Assembly (NCBI GenBank): GCA_019722365.1
Contig: JADFUC010000881.1
Location: 1 to 64,000 of the forward strand
Reading direction: 5' to 3'
Origin: Lithospermum erythrorhizon
Lineage: Eukaryota; Streptophyta; Magnoliopsida; Boraginales; Boraginaceae
DNA: 64,000 nucleotides
The translations under genes and the position numbers were made by a program. The stretch's first letter is position 1. Each line of letters starts with the position of its first letter. Under the pieces are notes generated by a model. It was given only the letters and a program-made list of their open reading frames with translations. It searched no databases and was not told the origin of the DNA. This document shows, in pieces, positions 35,509 to 47,199 of this stretch.

Positions 35509-38500
35509 CTATTGGCAAGGCTTTCTCCTGTCCACTTTCACATGAATATTGTACCATTTTTTCTTCCTTATCCGGTCCCACTTCGACTTCTTATCTCTTA
35601 CTTCACCATCTTCGCTCGGCTCCTTCAATGCTACCCTGTTCTTGCTCCTCCCGCTACTACTGCGTTTCATAGGGGGAGCAGTCGAGTACGAAGCATGCAC
35701 TTCATTTCTCTTCTTTAGGAGCTCATCTATCTGTAAGATTAGCAGAGATGCATGACAATGAAAAAGATAAATATGCTCTCATAAAGATTGCATTTAGAAG
35801 AATCCTGATGAAACTCACAGATTGCATTTCTTGAGCATATCTGCTGGTCATTTCCGTGAATTGAGCCAAGACCTGAAGTAATAATCCCATAGAATCATCA
35901 ATATAGAACAAATAAATGGGGTTGTAATGTTATATGAAGTCAAGCAGGCCGAGGTGAAATCCTGACCTCCTTGTATTCACTTTCAAACTTGGAAAGCTCT
36001 GCCCTCTTTGTCAAAATTTGACTTTCCACGTCCCTAAGATTCTCTTTTTGCCCCATGAAAGGTTCAGCACTGAGGACTTCAATGGTATAATTCACACTTC
36101 TAAAAAAGTTGTCACCTGTGATGATAAAAGTGAAAAGAGGAGATAAAAAAACAACAATCAGATTTTGAAAAAAATTATACCCAATATTATAAAGAACACC
36201 AAGCAAAAGAATATACCATAAATAGCAAACACATGAGTCCCAGCTTTCAGCTCAGTTATTTCACAAGGCTGAAACCCATCTAGTTTTTTGAAAAAAGCAG
36301 CATCTGGATCCTTTGCAGCTGTCATCTATATCACAGCACAAGACACGATAGAAAAGTTAAAATAGATGAATAAACTGAAATTCAGAACACATGATATGAC
36401 GAATCAGCACTCACAGAATTATGTGAGTGATCCATGCGATAAACGGGGAATCCAAGAAAGTACATCCCCGCTGATGTCACCTTCCCTGTTTTTGCACTAT
36501 CTTCCTGCACAATTGTAGATGAAAGAAGTGTGAGTGTCGTTACAATAGATGTGGATGCATATTGTGCAGACATAGGTATAGATTTTCAAACTGAGATAAT
36601 TAGTGTGAGAATGATTGTTCCTGCAAGAACATTGGCAGTATGATGGGTTGCCAATACTTCAAAGTTACACACTAGGTGAAATTATGATTATGACAAAATC
36701 ATATAATCTCATGGGGGCCTAGTTCATACAGCGAAGTATCATAGTTGATAAAAATTGCCAAACAAGAAGCAATTTCTGGAATCCCAATACGAAATTAATT
36801 GAGACCACTTTTGCAGCATATTAAATTTTACCTGCAAGGCAAGGTTTAATCCACCATTTTCCTCATGATCAAAATATAGTAACTGCAGAAACCCAAGCCC
36901 AAAAGTGAGGATCGGAAAATGCATCGGCAATTATTCTAGTGCAGATATATGAATACAATCCAAGTGAGATTAATCAAAGAATTATTTGTTCAAATTTCTA
37001 AAGACTATTATCTATTTGGCATAAACAATCATTATAAATTTCTAAAAACATTAGCATGCTGTCTCGTGAATCCATTGAATAAACTAGGCTTGGACAAAAC
37101 TTGCTAAAAGGAGTGTAGGAACTGTGCAGAACCAAATATTAGAACTTCTAAGAATTCATTCACAAATCAAATCATACTACATATATGATACATATAGTCT
37201 GATTATATGACCATTTCTGGGATGGACTATCGATAGTTTCAACAAGTACATATTACTCTTCTAACATTCTTTTCCCTAACCACTAACGCCATAGGTAAGG
37301 CAAATGATGGGAGGGCGAGAAAGAGGAGCAGGAAGCTGGAGAATGCTGACATGTGCTACCTTGTTGCATGCTCCAGGACCAGGTCTAGTAGAACTAATAA
37401 GATAGATACATGACTAAATGAAAAGGAATATTTTGCAACAAGATCTAGTTATTTATTTAGAATACCTTAAATTTGCTTTTATCTCTTGAATTAACACGGC
37501 AAACTATCCCTGTCTGAGCTTCCTTTTCTGTTATTGCAACAGAATAGAAATGAGCAGATTGCTTTTCGACCTGTTACAAGAAGAGAACTGGGCTGAGAAT
37601 ACCATCTCACTGGACATGATGTTGAAACCAAGGAAACAAATTCACACCTTTCTGCTAAAAGGTTGATCCAGGGGGAGTGGATGAACTGATACCATACCAT
37701 TTAGTGCTTCTTCCAATATAGTAGCTGACACTGTTGTTTTGATTGGAACACCTAGTTTACTGTTTGCAAGATATGCAACATTATACGAGTATGATTTACT
37801 ATCATATGATAAAGAAACAGTATCCATGGAAAAATGGGAATTACAGAAAGCAGAATGACTGCCGAAGACATACCTGAAAATTGCGGCAAACATAGTATTT
37901 ACTGTTCCTAAGCTTGACAGATCCAGCTCAAGTTCCTGGCTTTCAGCTTCAACAGCCTGCGTGATACTGTATTACGTCAGAGATACTACTACAATTTAAA
38001 GTCAGCCACCAAGTGATTGGCTGAATTTTTATATATTAGGTATTTAACATGACAAGCCACAAGCGTCTGTTAAAAGGTTATCATAATATATCTAACCTCA
38101 AACCCAGCAGCATCAAACTGCCTTCGTTTATCCGGATCAGACAAAATGTTATATGAAAAGGTAACTTCCTTGAACATATCTGCGGCTTTAGGGTCATTTG
38201 CATTTTTATCTGGATGATACCTAACAATTTCACAACGTTTAGCATCAGCTTAAACGAGCAAGGCAATGACAACTCACTGAAAGAACCACCTCTACCCCCA
38301 TTCAAACTTTGGCATCCACCATTTCTTCTCTCATGATCATCCTTATTCAAGTTGAAAGTTCAAATCTTTACACTCCAAATGAGACATTTCAAACTACATT
38401 TTAACAACTCATTGAGGACATAAACATAACAGATCTAACTAATGTAAAAAATGAATGGTCGAAAGCAAAACATTCAATGATATATCAAATCAATCAAATG

Positions 38501-38928
38501 TCAGTTAAACAAATAGAACATCAACCAATTACTACATCCATCCCATAAAGATAGTCTACTTTGACACACATAACTTCGACTCAAATCAAAATTATCATAT
38601 CAATACTAAATGACATTAAAAATACAATCTTTTGATATATTCTTCACCTAATATCACCCAACATACATAAAAAAATATTTAAGAACAAAATTTTAAAAAC
38701 CAACATAAAAAATTTAAAACTAGACAATCTTTTTGCAATAAAAGGTATATATAAAAATTAAACAAGCTTACAAAAAACTTACTTTAAAGCTAATTTTCGA
38801 TAAGCAGACTTGATTTCTTGATCTGTAGAGTTCTTTAAAACACCCAAAACCTCATAAGGATCTCTTCTTTTTGGCTGCTCCACCACTATAGCTTCACTAT
38901 TATCACCTCTACCCTTTTGCCCATACAT
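35509..38928 (-). CDS. J-domain protein of the ARG1/ARL family (chaperone DnaJ 16-like)
   Basis: Eleven exons, all with GT-AG borders that keep frame: 38928-38783, 38220-38097, 37956-37874, 37759-37648, 37570-37466, 36882-36832, 36504-36415, 36325-36217, 36115-35967, 35872-35819 and 35730-35509. They give 414 residues. The J domain is at about residues 23-90 (RRDPYEVLGV, YHPDKN with the HPD triad, FSYNILSDPDKRRQFD). Then come LSSLGTVNTMFAAIF, KLGVPIKTTVSATILEEALNG, KQSAHFYSV, LLYFDHEENGG, KTGKVTSAGMYF, ITELKAGTHVFAIYGDNFF, a coiled-coil stretch (residues about 275-350) and a basic KKKWYNIHVKV end. These blocks are those of ALTERED RESPONSE TO GRAVITY 1 and its ARL paralogues, peripheral membrane Hsp40s in gravity signalling and auxin redistribution. 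EENGGLNLALQ and KKKWYNI favour the ARL1/DnaJ16 branch over ARG1 itself. No lesions seen. Confidence 0.93.
38531..38747. mobile_element. MITE in intron 1 of the DnaJ gene
   Basis: Ends ACATCCATCCCATAAAGATA then GTCTA, and TAGACAATCTTTTTGCAATA, form imperfect terminal inverted repeats. Internal motifs are shared with the element at 28069-28300 in the DCC-family gene's first intron. Confidence 0.6.
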
Positions 38929-41219
38929 ATTTTTGAATATTTTTAAGTAATTTGTTCAACAAAACCCTAAGTATTAGCTCAAATAGCAACATAGTGAACT
39001 AAAAATTGTGAAATTATTTTTCATTTTTTGGAAACTATATTTGAAATATTTGGAGATATGCTGAGGAATATGTATAAATAAAATACTAAGAAACAACTTA
39101 GGATTTAAATTGGGGAGGCTGGTTTGGGGGGAGGGGGTGAAAAGATTGATGATTTATGTTGTTTTGTTTGACAAAGAAAGAAAATGAAGGCCTAATTAAA
39201 AGATTCCATGTGAGCATTGTTATTTACCAATCATGTTTTCCAATATACTTGATAAATCACAAAATTGTTATAAGTGAGATATTCATAATTGATTTGAACA
39301 TAAATTATAATAATAAAAATTTACTATGAGTGAACGGCAATTGCATATTTCACATCATGATTAGAACTTATAACCTTCATAAAAACCTAAAGTGTGATGG
39401 TTCATGGTTACTCCATCTTATCTAGAGACTTAATTACTCTTTTGAAATCGATTTTCATCACACTTCAAAGTGGTGTAATATAAATAGTAGTCACCTTTCT
39501 TCTGTCTTTTCCTAGTTTAATTATTTAACTGCTTATCACATTTTATGTTATACTCATCTTAAATGAAAATTAAATATTATAAACAGGATTATTAAATAAT
39601 ATATTTAAAAAATAAAGGAAATGAGGTAGACACACAAATAATCAAAGTGAGTTATTTTGCTCTTATTCTAGTGGGCACAAGTAAAATTAATAGGGGGCAA
39701 ATTAGCGAAGTACGTTGGGGACTGAGACAAATTGACCAAACATAGAAGGGATTTGGACTGTGAAGAGTGGGTAAGATTAGGATTGAAGAGTATGTGTGTG
39801 TGCTGTGGGGGTTAAAAGTAGTTGATGATTGGAGTATTCATAACCATAATCAATGTTTAAAAGGTAAGGCATTCAAATCTCAATCTAAATGAGGTGGGAA
39901 TGATAATGACATTTTAACCCCCCTAGTATATAGTAGTACTATTATTATAGCTTGGAACATAAACTGATAATGTAAAATATTAAAAGGAGCCTCCAGGCTC
40001 CAGCCACCTCTTTTAATTTGAATCCATCCAATCCACTCCAACGAAATTTTATGTGATATGCCTTATTACGTTGTTAATAAAGTTTTGATAGTTCACTTCT
40101 AATTAAGAAGACATACATTTGAAGTATTATGAGAATAAGTGAGGAACAACTAATCATTTTCTGAAGAAAAAAACAAAATTGAGATAATTAACTTTTTTAC
40201 AATAAGCAATGAAATGATATTAAACAAACCTACATATAAAATTATGAGTAATTACTAATAGGACAAAAGGATTAGCGTCCATTGAATAATATCCTCGTTT
40301 CCATACCATCCAACCCATTAAACTTACTAAATATTATTATATCGGCCAATTCGCCGATCGACTAAATTTAAATAAAACTAAGCGGTTTCAGGTAATTTTT
40401 CTAAATTTGATGCTTTAATTTTACAAATAAAGAACTTAGGCCTTTAGGCAATATCTATTAAAACATTAATTAAGCGACAAAACAAAAACCTCGAATCAAG
40501 TATACACACACCAAAAACAAAGAAACGAATCGCCAAGGAATTACTATTACCCTCGATTTAATTTGTTGGTCGCTTGTGCAAAAACAAGCAAATTGTCACC
40601 GATAGTGAATAAGTCAATTAAACCTATTAAGAATTCAACAAAGCGAATTCTTTATAGCACAACAAACATAGTAGTAATTCGTTGTCATTAAACAAACATT
40701 GGATTTATTAGCTTGTTTCTTTACGAACACCACGACAACTTGCTACTTTCCTTACAAACATAAACGTAAATTGGTAGTTTGTCATCAAACATGAAAAAAA
40801 AAATTGCATTAATTTAATATCGGTGAAAACGTGGTCTTTATCGAGCATCGAATCAAAGTACTACTTATTACATCAAAGTAAATTTTGTCAGCGTTTCATT
40901 GCCCTCGCTTGCTTTCAATGAACTCAGAGTCATATTCTAACGGTCGAACAATGTAATCCTTGTTTACCATTCCTGCTTCGAACTCAGTCACACATCAGAA
41001 CGACTGCCCCAGCGCTCGAGGCCGTGACCGTCATCAACCCGAATAAATGTAGTCACCAATGATGGACAACAAAAAAATAACTTCATTTAATACGCGATAA
41101 TAAAATAATACAATCCTCGGCCCATCTAAAGTTTAACTAACCAACACCACAATAACCTAAAAGAATAATATAAATACAACACCAAATAGTTTGTTTTACA
41201 ACAATAATTATTATATACA
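38929..41219. other. Promoter side of the DnaJ gene and repeat-like intergenic DNA
   Basis: The first few hundred bases upstream of the start codon must hold the DnaJ promoter, but no TATA box can be assigned confidently. From about 40260 the composition changes to motifs such as AAACAAACAT, GCTTGTTTCTTTA and AAACATGAAAA, resembling the repeat domain at 57900-64000. No gene recognised. Confidence 0.4.
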
Positions 41220-43134
41220 ACAAAAACTCCAGCACATAAGATGACCGCTGGTGCCTCAAGCCACCATCGCCACTCCGCGGTACTCGCCTACTCGGTCAAC
41301 GCATCTCTGATCATCTCCGCATCAACCTAGGCATGAAATGTCCGCCCATGCTAGTCAGTACCAACTAAAAGTTTCTGAGTAAAACAAATATCACATAAGT
41401 TAACCTACCACTCATACAAACATGATAAGTCAAGACCCTACCTATTTAAAGACTATATACTCCCAAGCAGCTTATATTTTATATGCTACTCACCAATATA
41501 AATCTTTCTCTAATTACTAACTAACACCGATAACTCACATCACGTCAATAACTTATTCACGTATACCTTTAATCACAAAGAGTTATCTCTTATCGCTATC
41601 TTTCCAAGCATAACTAATTACCGATATAATATACCATTCAAACATACCACAACTCAAACATATATCTCAACATCTCATAACTCAAGCATACACCACTCAA
41701 CCACTTCATTTCTTTTAGTTCACCTTAAGTTGCTACTCCCAATTATAGTCATACACCTCCTATACATCTAAATGTTTACATAAGAACTCTCCAAATCAGA
41801 CATTATCTTAATACTAATCGAAGCGACGTAAGATATCTTAACTCAAGATAACTTAAGACGGATTATCTCACCAAATTCTTTATTTAGTTTACTTTAACTT
41901 ATTCACCTTAACGGTATCAATATCGCGTTAGATCATAACTTATATACTAACACGCTTAACTAACTTCCACGTATAAAATATCATCAACATCATCTTAAGT
42001 GATGGCATGAACGCTGGGTTTATAATTTTTATACCTAACGCCCTCATTCAAAAGTTATCTCAACCAATAACCAACTCAACTTTTCATCCCAGATATATAA
42101 CTATTATCACCAACCTATGATCCACAAGAAAAATCGATCATATTATCAATAATCAACCGAAACCTAATTCGACATAATTTCATCATAACATCTAGTATAA
42201 TCACATTAATGCTCATTACCAATAAACAAGCCTCATAAACGTATCATACAACACCATTGAAAAATTTTAAACAACATGTCAAATATGAATTGTAACCACC
42301 TGTGCCCGTCAGCTATTTAAGGGTCATCAACAACCCGTATTAACCCGTAGCCTTCCACGATCATGACGACAACATAAAAGTTAATTCCCCATTTGACATT
42401 AATAATAATAATAAAAATACACTTTGTCCATCGCGCGAACTAACAACATATACAAACAACATAATACAAATCCACCTTTTAATGATACAACTCAAAATAT
42501 ACACAAGAAATTCAAAATACAACATAGGAAAGTAATGCAAACTGCATCTCCAACGAAATATAATACACAAAGTTTCAATATACAAATTGACAACACAAGG
42601 GAAATGACTGATGAGGATTTCCTATGCCACCACCGCCTCATCTATGATCTTCAACCTGCAGCCTATCAATGTAGCTCGACAACCCTCGCCGATCAACCCC
42701 TGTAACCTGGGCATAAAACGCCCGGCCATGGTATCGCGGAGTCGCCTATTAAGCCGAAAGTGAATACAAATACCACGTACTTTGATCCCATCACATATAT
42801 TCATACTTATATATATAATATATGCTATACATTAAATCCTCAAGCACAATAAATAACTGCTCACAAATCACATGTAGTTCTCTCATACGATATCACATAA
42901 CACTTTATAACGCCAACAACAAGATATTCATTTGGGCGAAACAGCCTCAAAGAGACACAAAGCTTCATCAACCAGTGAATCCACCTCCACATAATCGCAT
43001 TTGGTGCCTCCACCTCCATCCTCCCCGGGGAATTCCGAGGCTACACCCCTCAATGCATCACACCAAACCTCCCGAATCCACTGGCTACTCACAATACGCA
43101 CACTACACCAAACCTCCCGGTCGGGGCTATAGTC
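41220..43134 (-). repeat. Two diverged LTR-like segments left of the SIRE element
   Basis: 41230-41400 and 42600-42780 share the order of GCCACCACCGCC/GCCACCATCGCC, CATCTATGATC/CATCTCTGATCATC, CCT.GGCAT.AAA.G.CCG.CCATG and a short AATACAAATA tail. They lie about 1.4 kb apart in direct orientation, as successive LTR fragments would. The stretch from 42300 reads (minus sense) GGGCACAGGTGGTTAC, plausible LTR sequence. No polyprotein is present. The family cannot be assigned. Confidence 0.35.
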
Positions 43135-44460
43135 TGTATTCAACCTGTAGGGGGAAGTAATAAGGTTTTACGTTAAATTATTCTCTTTTTCGAGTTTTAA
43201 TTTAACAACGCTTTAATTACAAAATAATGTTAATATGTTCTAACGTATAACCCGAGCAACCTAAGCTCGAGAATGATTAGTCAACAATAAAACAACAAAA
43301 TGATTAGTAATAATATAATGATGACTTAAAGTAAAGAGTAAGTGAAGAAGTTAAATACAATACACAAGATATTAGCGAAGCTTCGTTCCCTATCGCTCGA
43401 ATCGTCGGGCTTTCAACCTCGATTTTGGCAAAGATAACCAATAAGAAATGTTTGATTACACACAAGCAACTTCTCTCTCAAGCCTATTATCAAACACTTA
43501 GTCTCCACTAAATGACCCAAGCTACCGGGCTAAGGATTTAACTCCCAATCAACCTAGATCAAACCTCAAGAACACACTCTTAGATTTCAAAGTACTACTC
43601 AACCTGGGAATAAGAACTCCATGCTCCCAATATGATTTCACTCAAAAACAATAAATGTTCGAGAAGGAATGAATTGTCACACAACCAGAAAACTCTCAAT
43701 AAAGACTATGAAGAATAAACGCGAGAAAGGTGACTTTTTGCCTTTTGCTTATCAAAGAAATAACGCCGAAATTAGGTTCAAATAGTTGCAAAGTTCTTGT
43801 GGGTTTTGGAAATAGGGGCTATATATACTATCAAATTTTGATTTAAATGATCGTGACCTAATTTTACTGTGAAGGTCTCACGAGCCCTCGATTTTAATTA
43901 AAAAGGAACTGCCATGTGTTCTCGCCTCGCAGTGTGACCTTATCGAGAGGCCTGTGGTCTCGATCATCTAGATCTCATCGAGACCCGGTCTCGGCGGGTC
44001 TCGATCATCGCGAATCTCGAGACCCTCTCGGCGGGTTCACGGTTCATAGTGTCAATTCCAAAATAATGATCGCTTTCAAGCTAATTCTCTAAAACGAATG
44101 TCACACACTATTTGTAATGGTACTTAACTATGAATCAATCTATACTTAAGATTTGAAACTACTGACTGCTTTTCAAACACAATTAAGCTTTAAATGGCAA
44201 AAAGTCTATACTCACAAATTTAAAACGACAAAATACTTAAGAGTAGAGTTTCCTTACAAACGCCTATTAACAAAGAAGAACACGAGCTCCTTGAAAGGCT
44301 CATGCTTGTTCGACTCATCAACGAGCCTCCGAATTTCCATCACCTAGCTCTCGAACTTATTTATAGGAATAAACCTCAATACATGTTCACCGAAACGGAT
44401 TTATTTAAATAATTCTGCTTATCTTCTAAAAATAGCTTGAATGGAACCTACTATTCAACA
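43135..44460 (-). repeat. 3' LTR of the SIRE element
   Basis: 1326 bp, plus-sense ends TGTATTCAACCT and CTATTCAACA. Collinear with 52200-53528, sharing CAACCTAAGCTCGAGAATG then ATTAGTCAAC, CACAAGATATTAGCGA, and the GAGACC/GGTCTC-rich block at about 43960-44040. Confidence 0.88.
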
Positions 44461-44732
44461 AACTCCCTCGACGATAATAAAATCGACTTTACGCCATGGG
44501 AAAGAAATGTAAAACATGTCGACGCCCCCTCAACATAAGATCTCAATGTTTTCTTATGAACAAAAACATCCACGGACGATATATACAATGAAGTCGTTAA
44601 TAACATAAAGACATGCTAACATAGATAATAAAACACCAACACAAGCTATTATAAAAAAATCCAACAGCAAGTATTGGTAAAACTAAACACTAAAACAGTA
44701 AACCAACAAAAGATAAGTCTAAATATTCTCCC

Positions 44733-46230
44733 TCAGATCACTGCCAAAAAGGGGTATAAAACAAGTCTGCAACAAGTCATAAATAAGCAACACGAATTGG
44801 TCCAAGCCATCATAGTCCCTTCAATTGATCTTCTCTTCGGACTCCTCCAGTTTGCCAAAAGAAGCGATCCCATACCATCCACGTCCTCATCATCATCAAG
44901 GATGTAGTCTTCGATCCCAATCCCCGGAGAGGCACCACCTGTGTACCGACCCGCAACGCCGGTCCCATCGCCCACCTCTTGCCCCCTATCATCCCAAGTA
45001 GCCGTTATTTTGCGTGGCCTTCAACTTTTCATTACTTCATCGCTAAAACAAGAGAGAATTTCATAATCTTCTACATAATCTTTAAGCTTGTTTTCTTTGA
45101 CGATAATCCCTGGATTCCTCAATGACTAAGGTTTCTAACAATGTCATTTAGTTCTACCTCGTGGTCTTGGAAATGTTTTACTCCTCACTTCCCCGAGGAG
45201 ACCTACCGCCACCGTCATCATCTCCCGCTACATCATCATCATCATCATCATCATCCTCGAAGTCCTCGTCATCATCCCCATCATCCCAAAACACCGGATC
45301 CTCCAAGTCATCTACCTCCCCTGAACCATTTCCTCCCATAAGTGTTGGATGGCCTTCTATCTTCACTGCCTCGGCTATCTTCAGCTTCCCACTTCCACCA
45401 AAGCTTCCATTATCATGACATGCCACGCAAGTCCGAGTAGTCTTTGGTGATTCGATGCGTTCCCCCAATCCTTGGCATACCCCTCGGAAACACCCTATCT
45501 CCTCCCCAAGATTCCATGATGCTACAAGGAGCAGCATCCTGCGGAAGTTGTAGTGGTCGTCGCCTTCTCAGACGCTTATATCTAACGCCGTGTGCATACG
45601 AAAGCGCAACGTAAGAAATGGGTAGATTTATCCGTCAAGCGACGTTAGCAAATTTGTAAGTCGTGGAGTTCACCAACCGACTCAGATTCCTATCCTGAGA
45701 ACCCACGGGAACCAACGACTTGACACAAAAGGTGTTCACAAACCTAGCTTCACCAGTATAAGCAAAACAAGTAAGCACCTAAGACAATCAACCACCCCCC
45801 TTCCTATAACCATTTCTAAACCCTCGACCGTTATTCAACCACGCGGTCACATCTTCTGCCGACTCAATCTCCTCATCACTCCTGGAGGCCATTATCCACA
45901 AAGATAATTGCAAATCCATTTCCACAACCCAAATCATCTTTAAAATTTTTCAATTTATACTGTAAAGATCTACCACCAAACTCCCAACTTAATGTTCAAA
46001 TCATACTACTGTAAGTCATGAATAACAACATGTTCATAAAAAAGAAATAAACCCAATCCCGAAGATATCGAGGACTTACAAAAGAACTTCTCCCATTTCG
46101 AAATTCTCACCAATTCCTGCACCTGAAAGCATCTCTCCAAATCTCCTCCATCATAGTAAGAAATTTCATCAAGTATACTGGGTTCGCTAAGTCTTCCACT
46201 TTTCCCTCCTCTGTAGGGTAATTGATTCAC
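44733..46230 (-). pseudogene. 3' open frames of the SIRE element with acidic tract
   Basis: Between RNase H and the 3' LTR, where SIRE elements often carry an extra (env-like) open frame, are several minus frames. One at 46230-46006 contains KSGRLSEPSILDEISYYDGG. One of 119 codons at 45537-45178 has LLVASWNLGEEIG, then a strongly acidic tail (eight Asp in a row, encoded by an ATC/GAT microsatellite). One is at 44975-44733. They probably descend from a single protein. I see no transmembrane segment or envelope motif, so function is unknown. Confidence 0.45.
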
Positions 46231-46499
46231 ATTTCATAAGCCTCAGGATTCGAGGAACTTCACCCTGCATAAGATTTACTGCTCAAGATTTTGGGTTGGG
46301 GTCCTGCCCTCTTTTTGGGTCAGTTTGCAGGTTAAGCCATTTTTGTAGAGAATTTGAATGTGGAATGGAGTTTAGGTTAAAAGAAAGCATCAAAGAAAAT
46401 TTTAATTGCAAAATTTGTGAATTTTGATGAATACAAGGAAACGGTCGAATGCGACGGATTTTCAGAATTAGGTTGGAAATTTCGGAATCAGGTGGTCAA

Positions 46500-46930
46500 A
46501 ACGAATAAAAACTAACTTAAAACGGTATATATGGGGACTGAAACGTCGAGACCCATTCGAGACCTGTGGTCCCGGGCTTTGTGCCCTCGGCTGTGGGCGC
46601 TTTAATCGGTGGTTATAATCGCCATCGGTACCTGGCCTCGGTGGCCCCTGGCTTCGGTCCGATCAGATGGGTTCTTGTTCGAGACCTCATCGGTACTAAC
46701 CCTGGCTGGGTCTCATGACAATATGTGCAAGTTCTTTAACACTCCCATCGACCCATTCGGCAGGGGGTCTCGCTACGGGTCCGATCGCATCGAGATAGCT
46801 TTTGACGAGACCTCATCGGCAGCATTTCGTGGGTCTCGAATTTCGGGTCTCGGCGGCCAGCATCGGAAGTCCCTCATCCACGTGATCGGGACCTCATCTG
46901 ACTGCACGAGGTCTCGATCCCACACACACA
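46500..46930. repeat. GC-rich block with repeated GAGACC/GGTCTC motifs
   Basis: CGAGACC, GGGTCTCG and CCTCATCGG recur many times within about 400 bp, much richer in G+C than the flanks. Similar motifs occur in both SIRE LTRs at about 43960-44040 and 53010-53110, so the block is probably LTR-related. Confidence 0.5.
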
Positions 46931-47199
46931 AAAGACCATTCATACATCCAAAAGCTCCACACAAAACACCCAACAAGCAAATCTCCACAATTAGACTCTC
47001 AAAAACAACCGGCTAATATCCAATTCTAAAGCAAACAACCACCATCCCAAATCACCAATATCTTCAACAATGACACGCAATCATAATCCCTAATATCCAC
47101 TTAGCAAACTTCAACCAATCCAATCCACAACCATTTTGGACAATTTTATCATTTGTCATCATCCCAATATAACAATATATTTATACTTAAGCACGAAGA

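Noticed and set aside
42424..43160. Plus- and minus-strand frames of 60-112 codons left of the SIRE LTR
   Set aside because: They cross LTR-like repeated sequence, have no domain and overlap one another in several frames.
45141..45418. Plus-strand Ser- or His-rich frames (runs of Ser or His)
   Set aside because: These are antisense readings of the ATC microsatellite that encodes the acidic run on the minus strand of the SIRE element.
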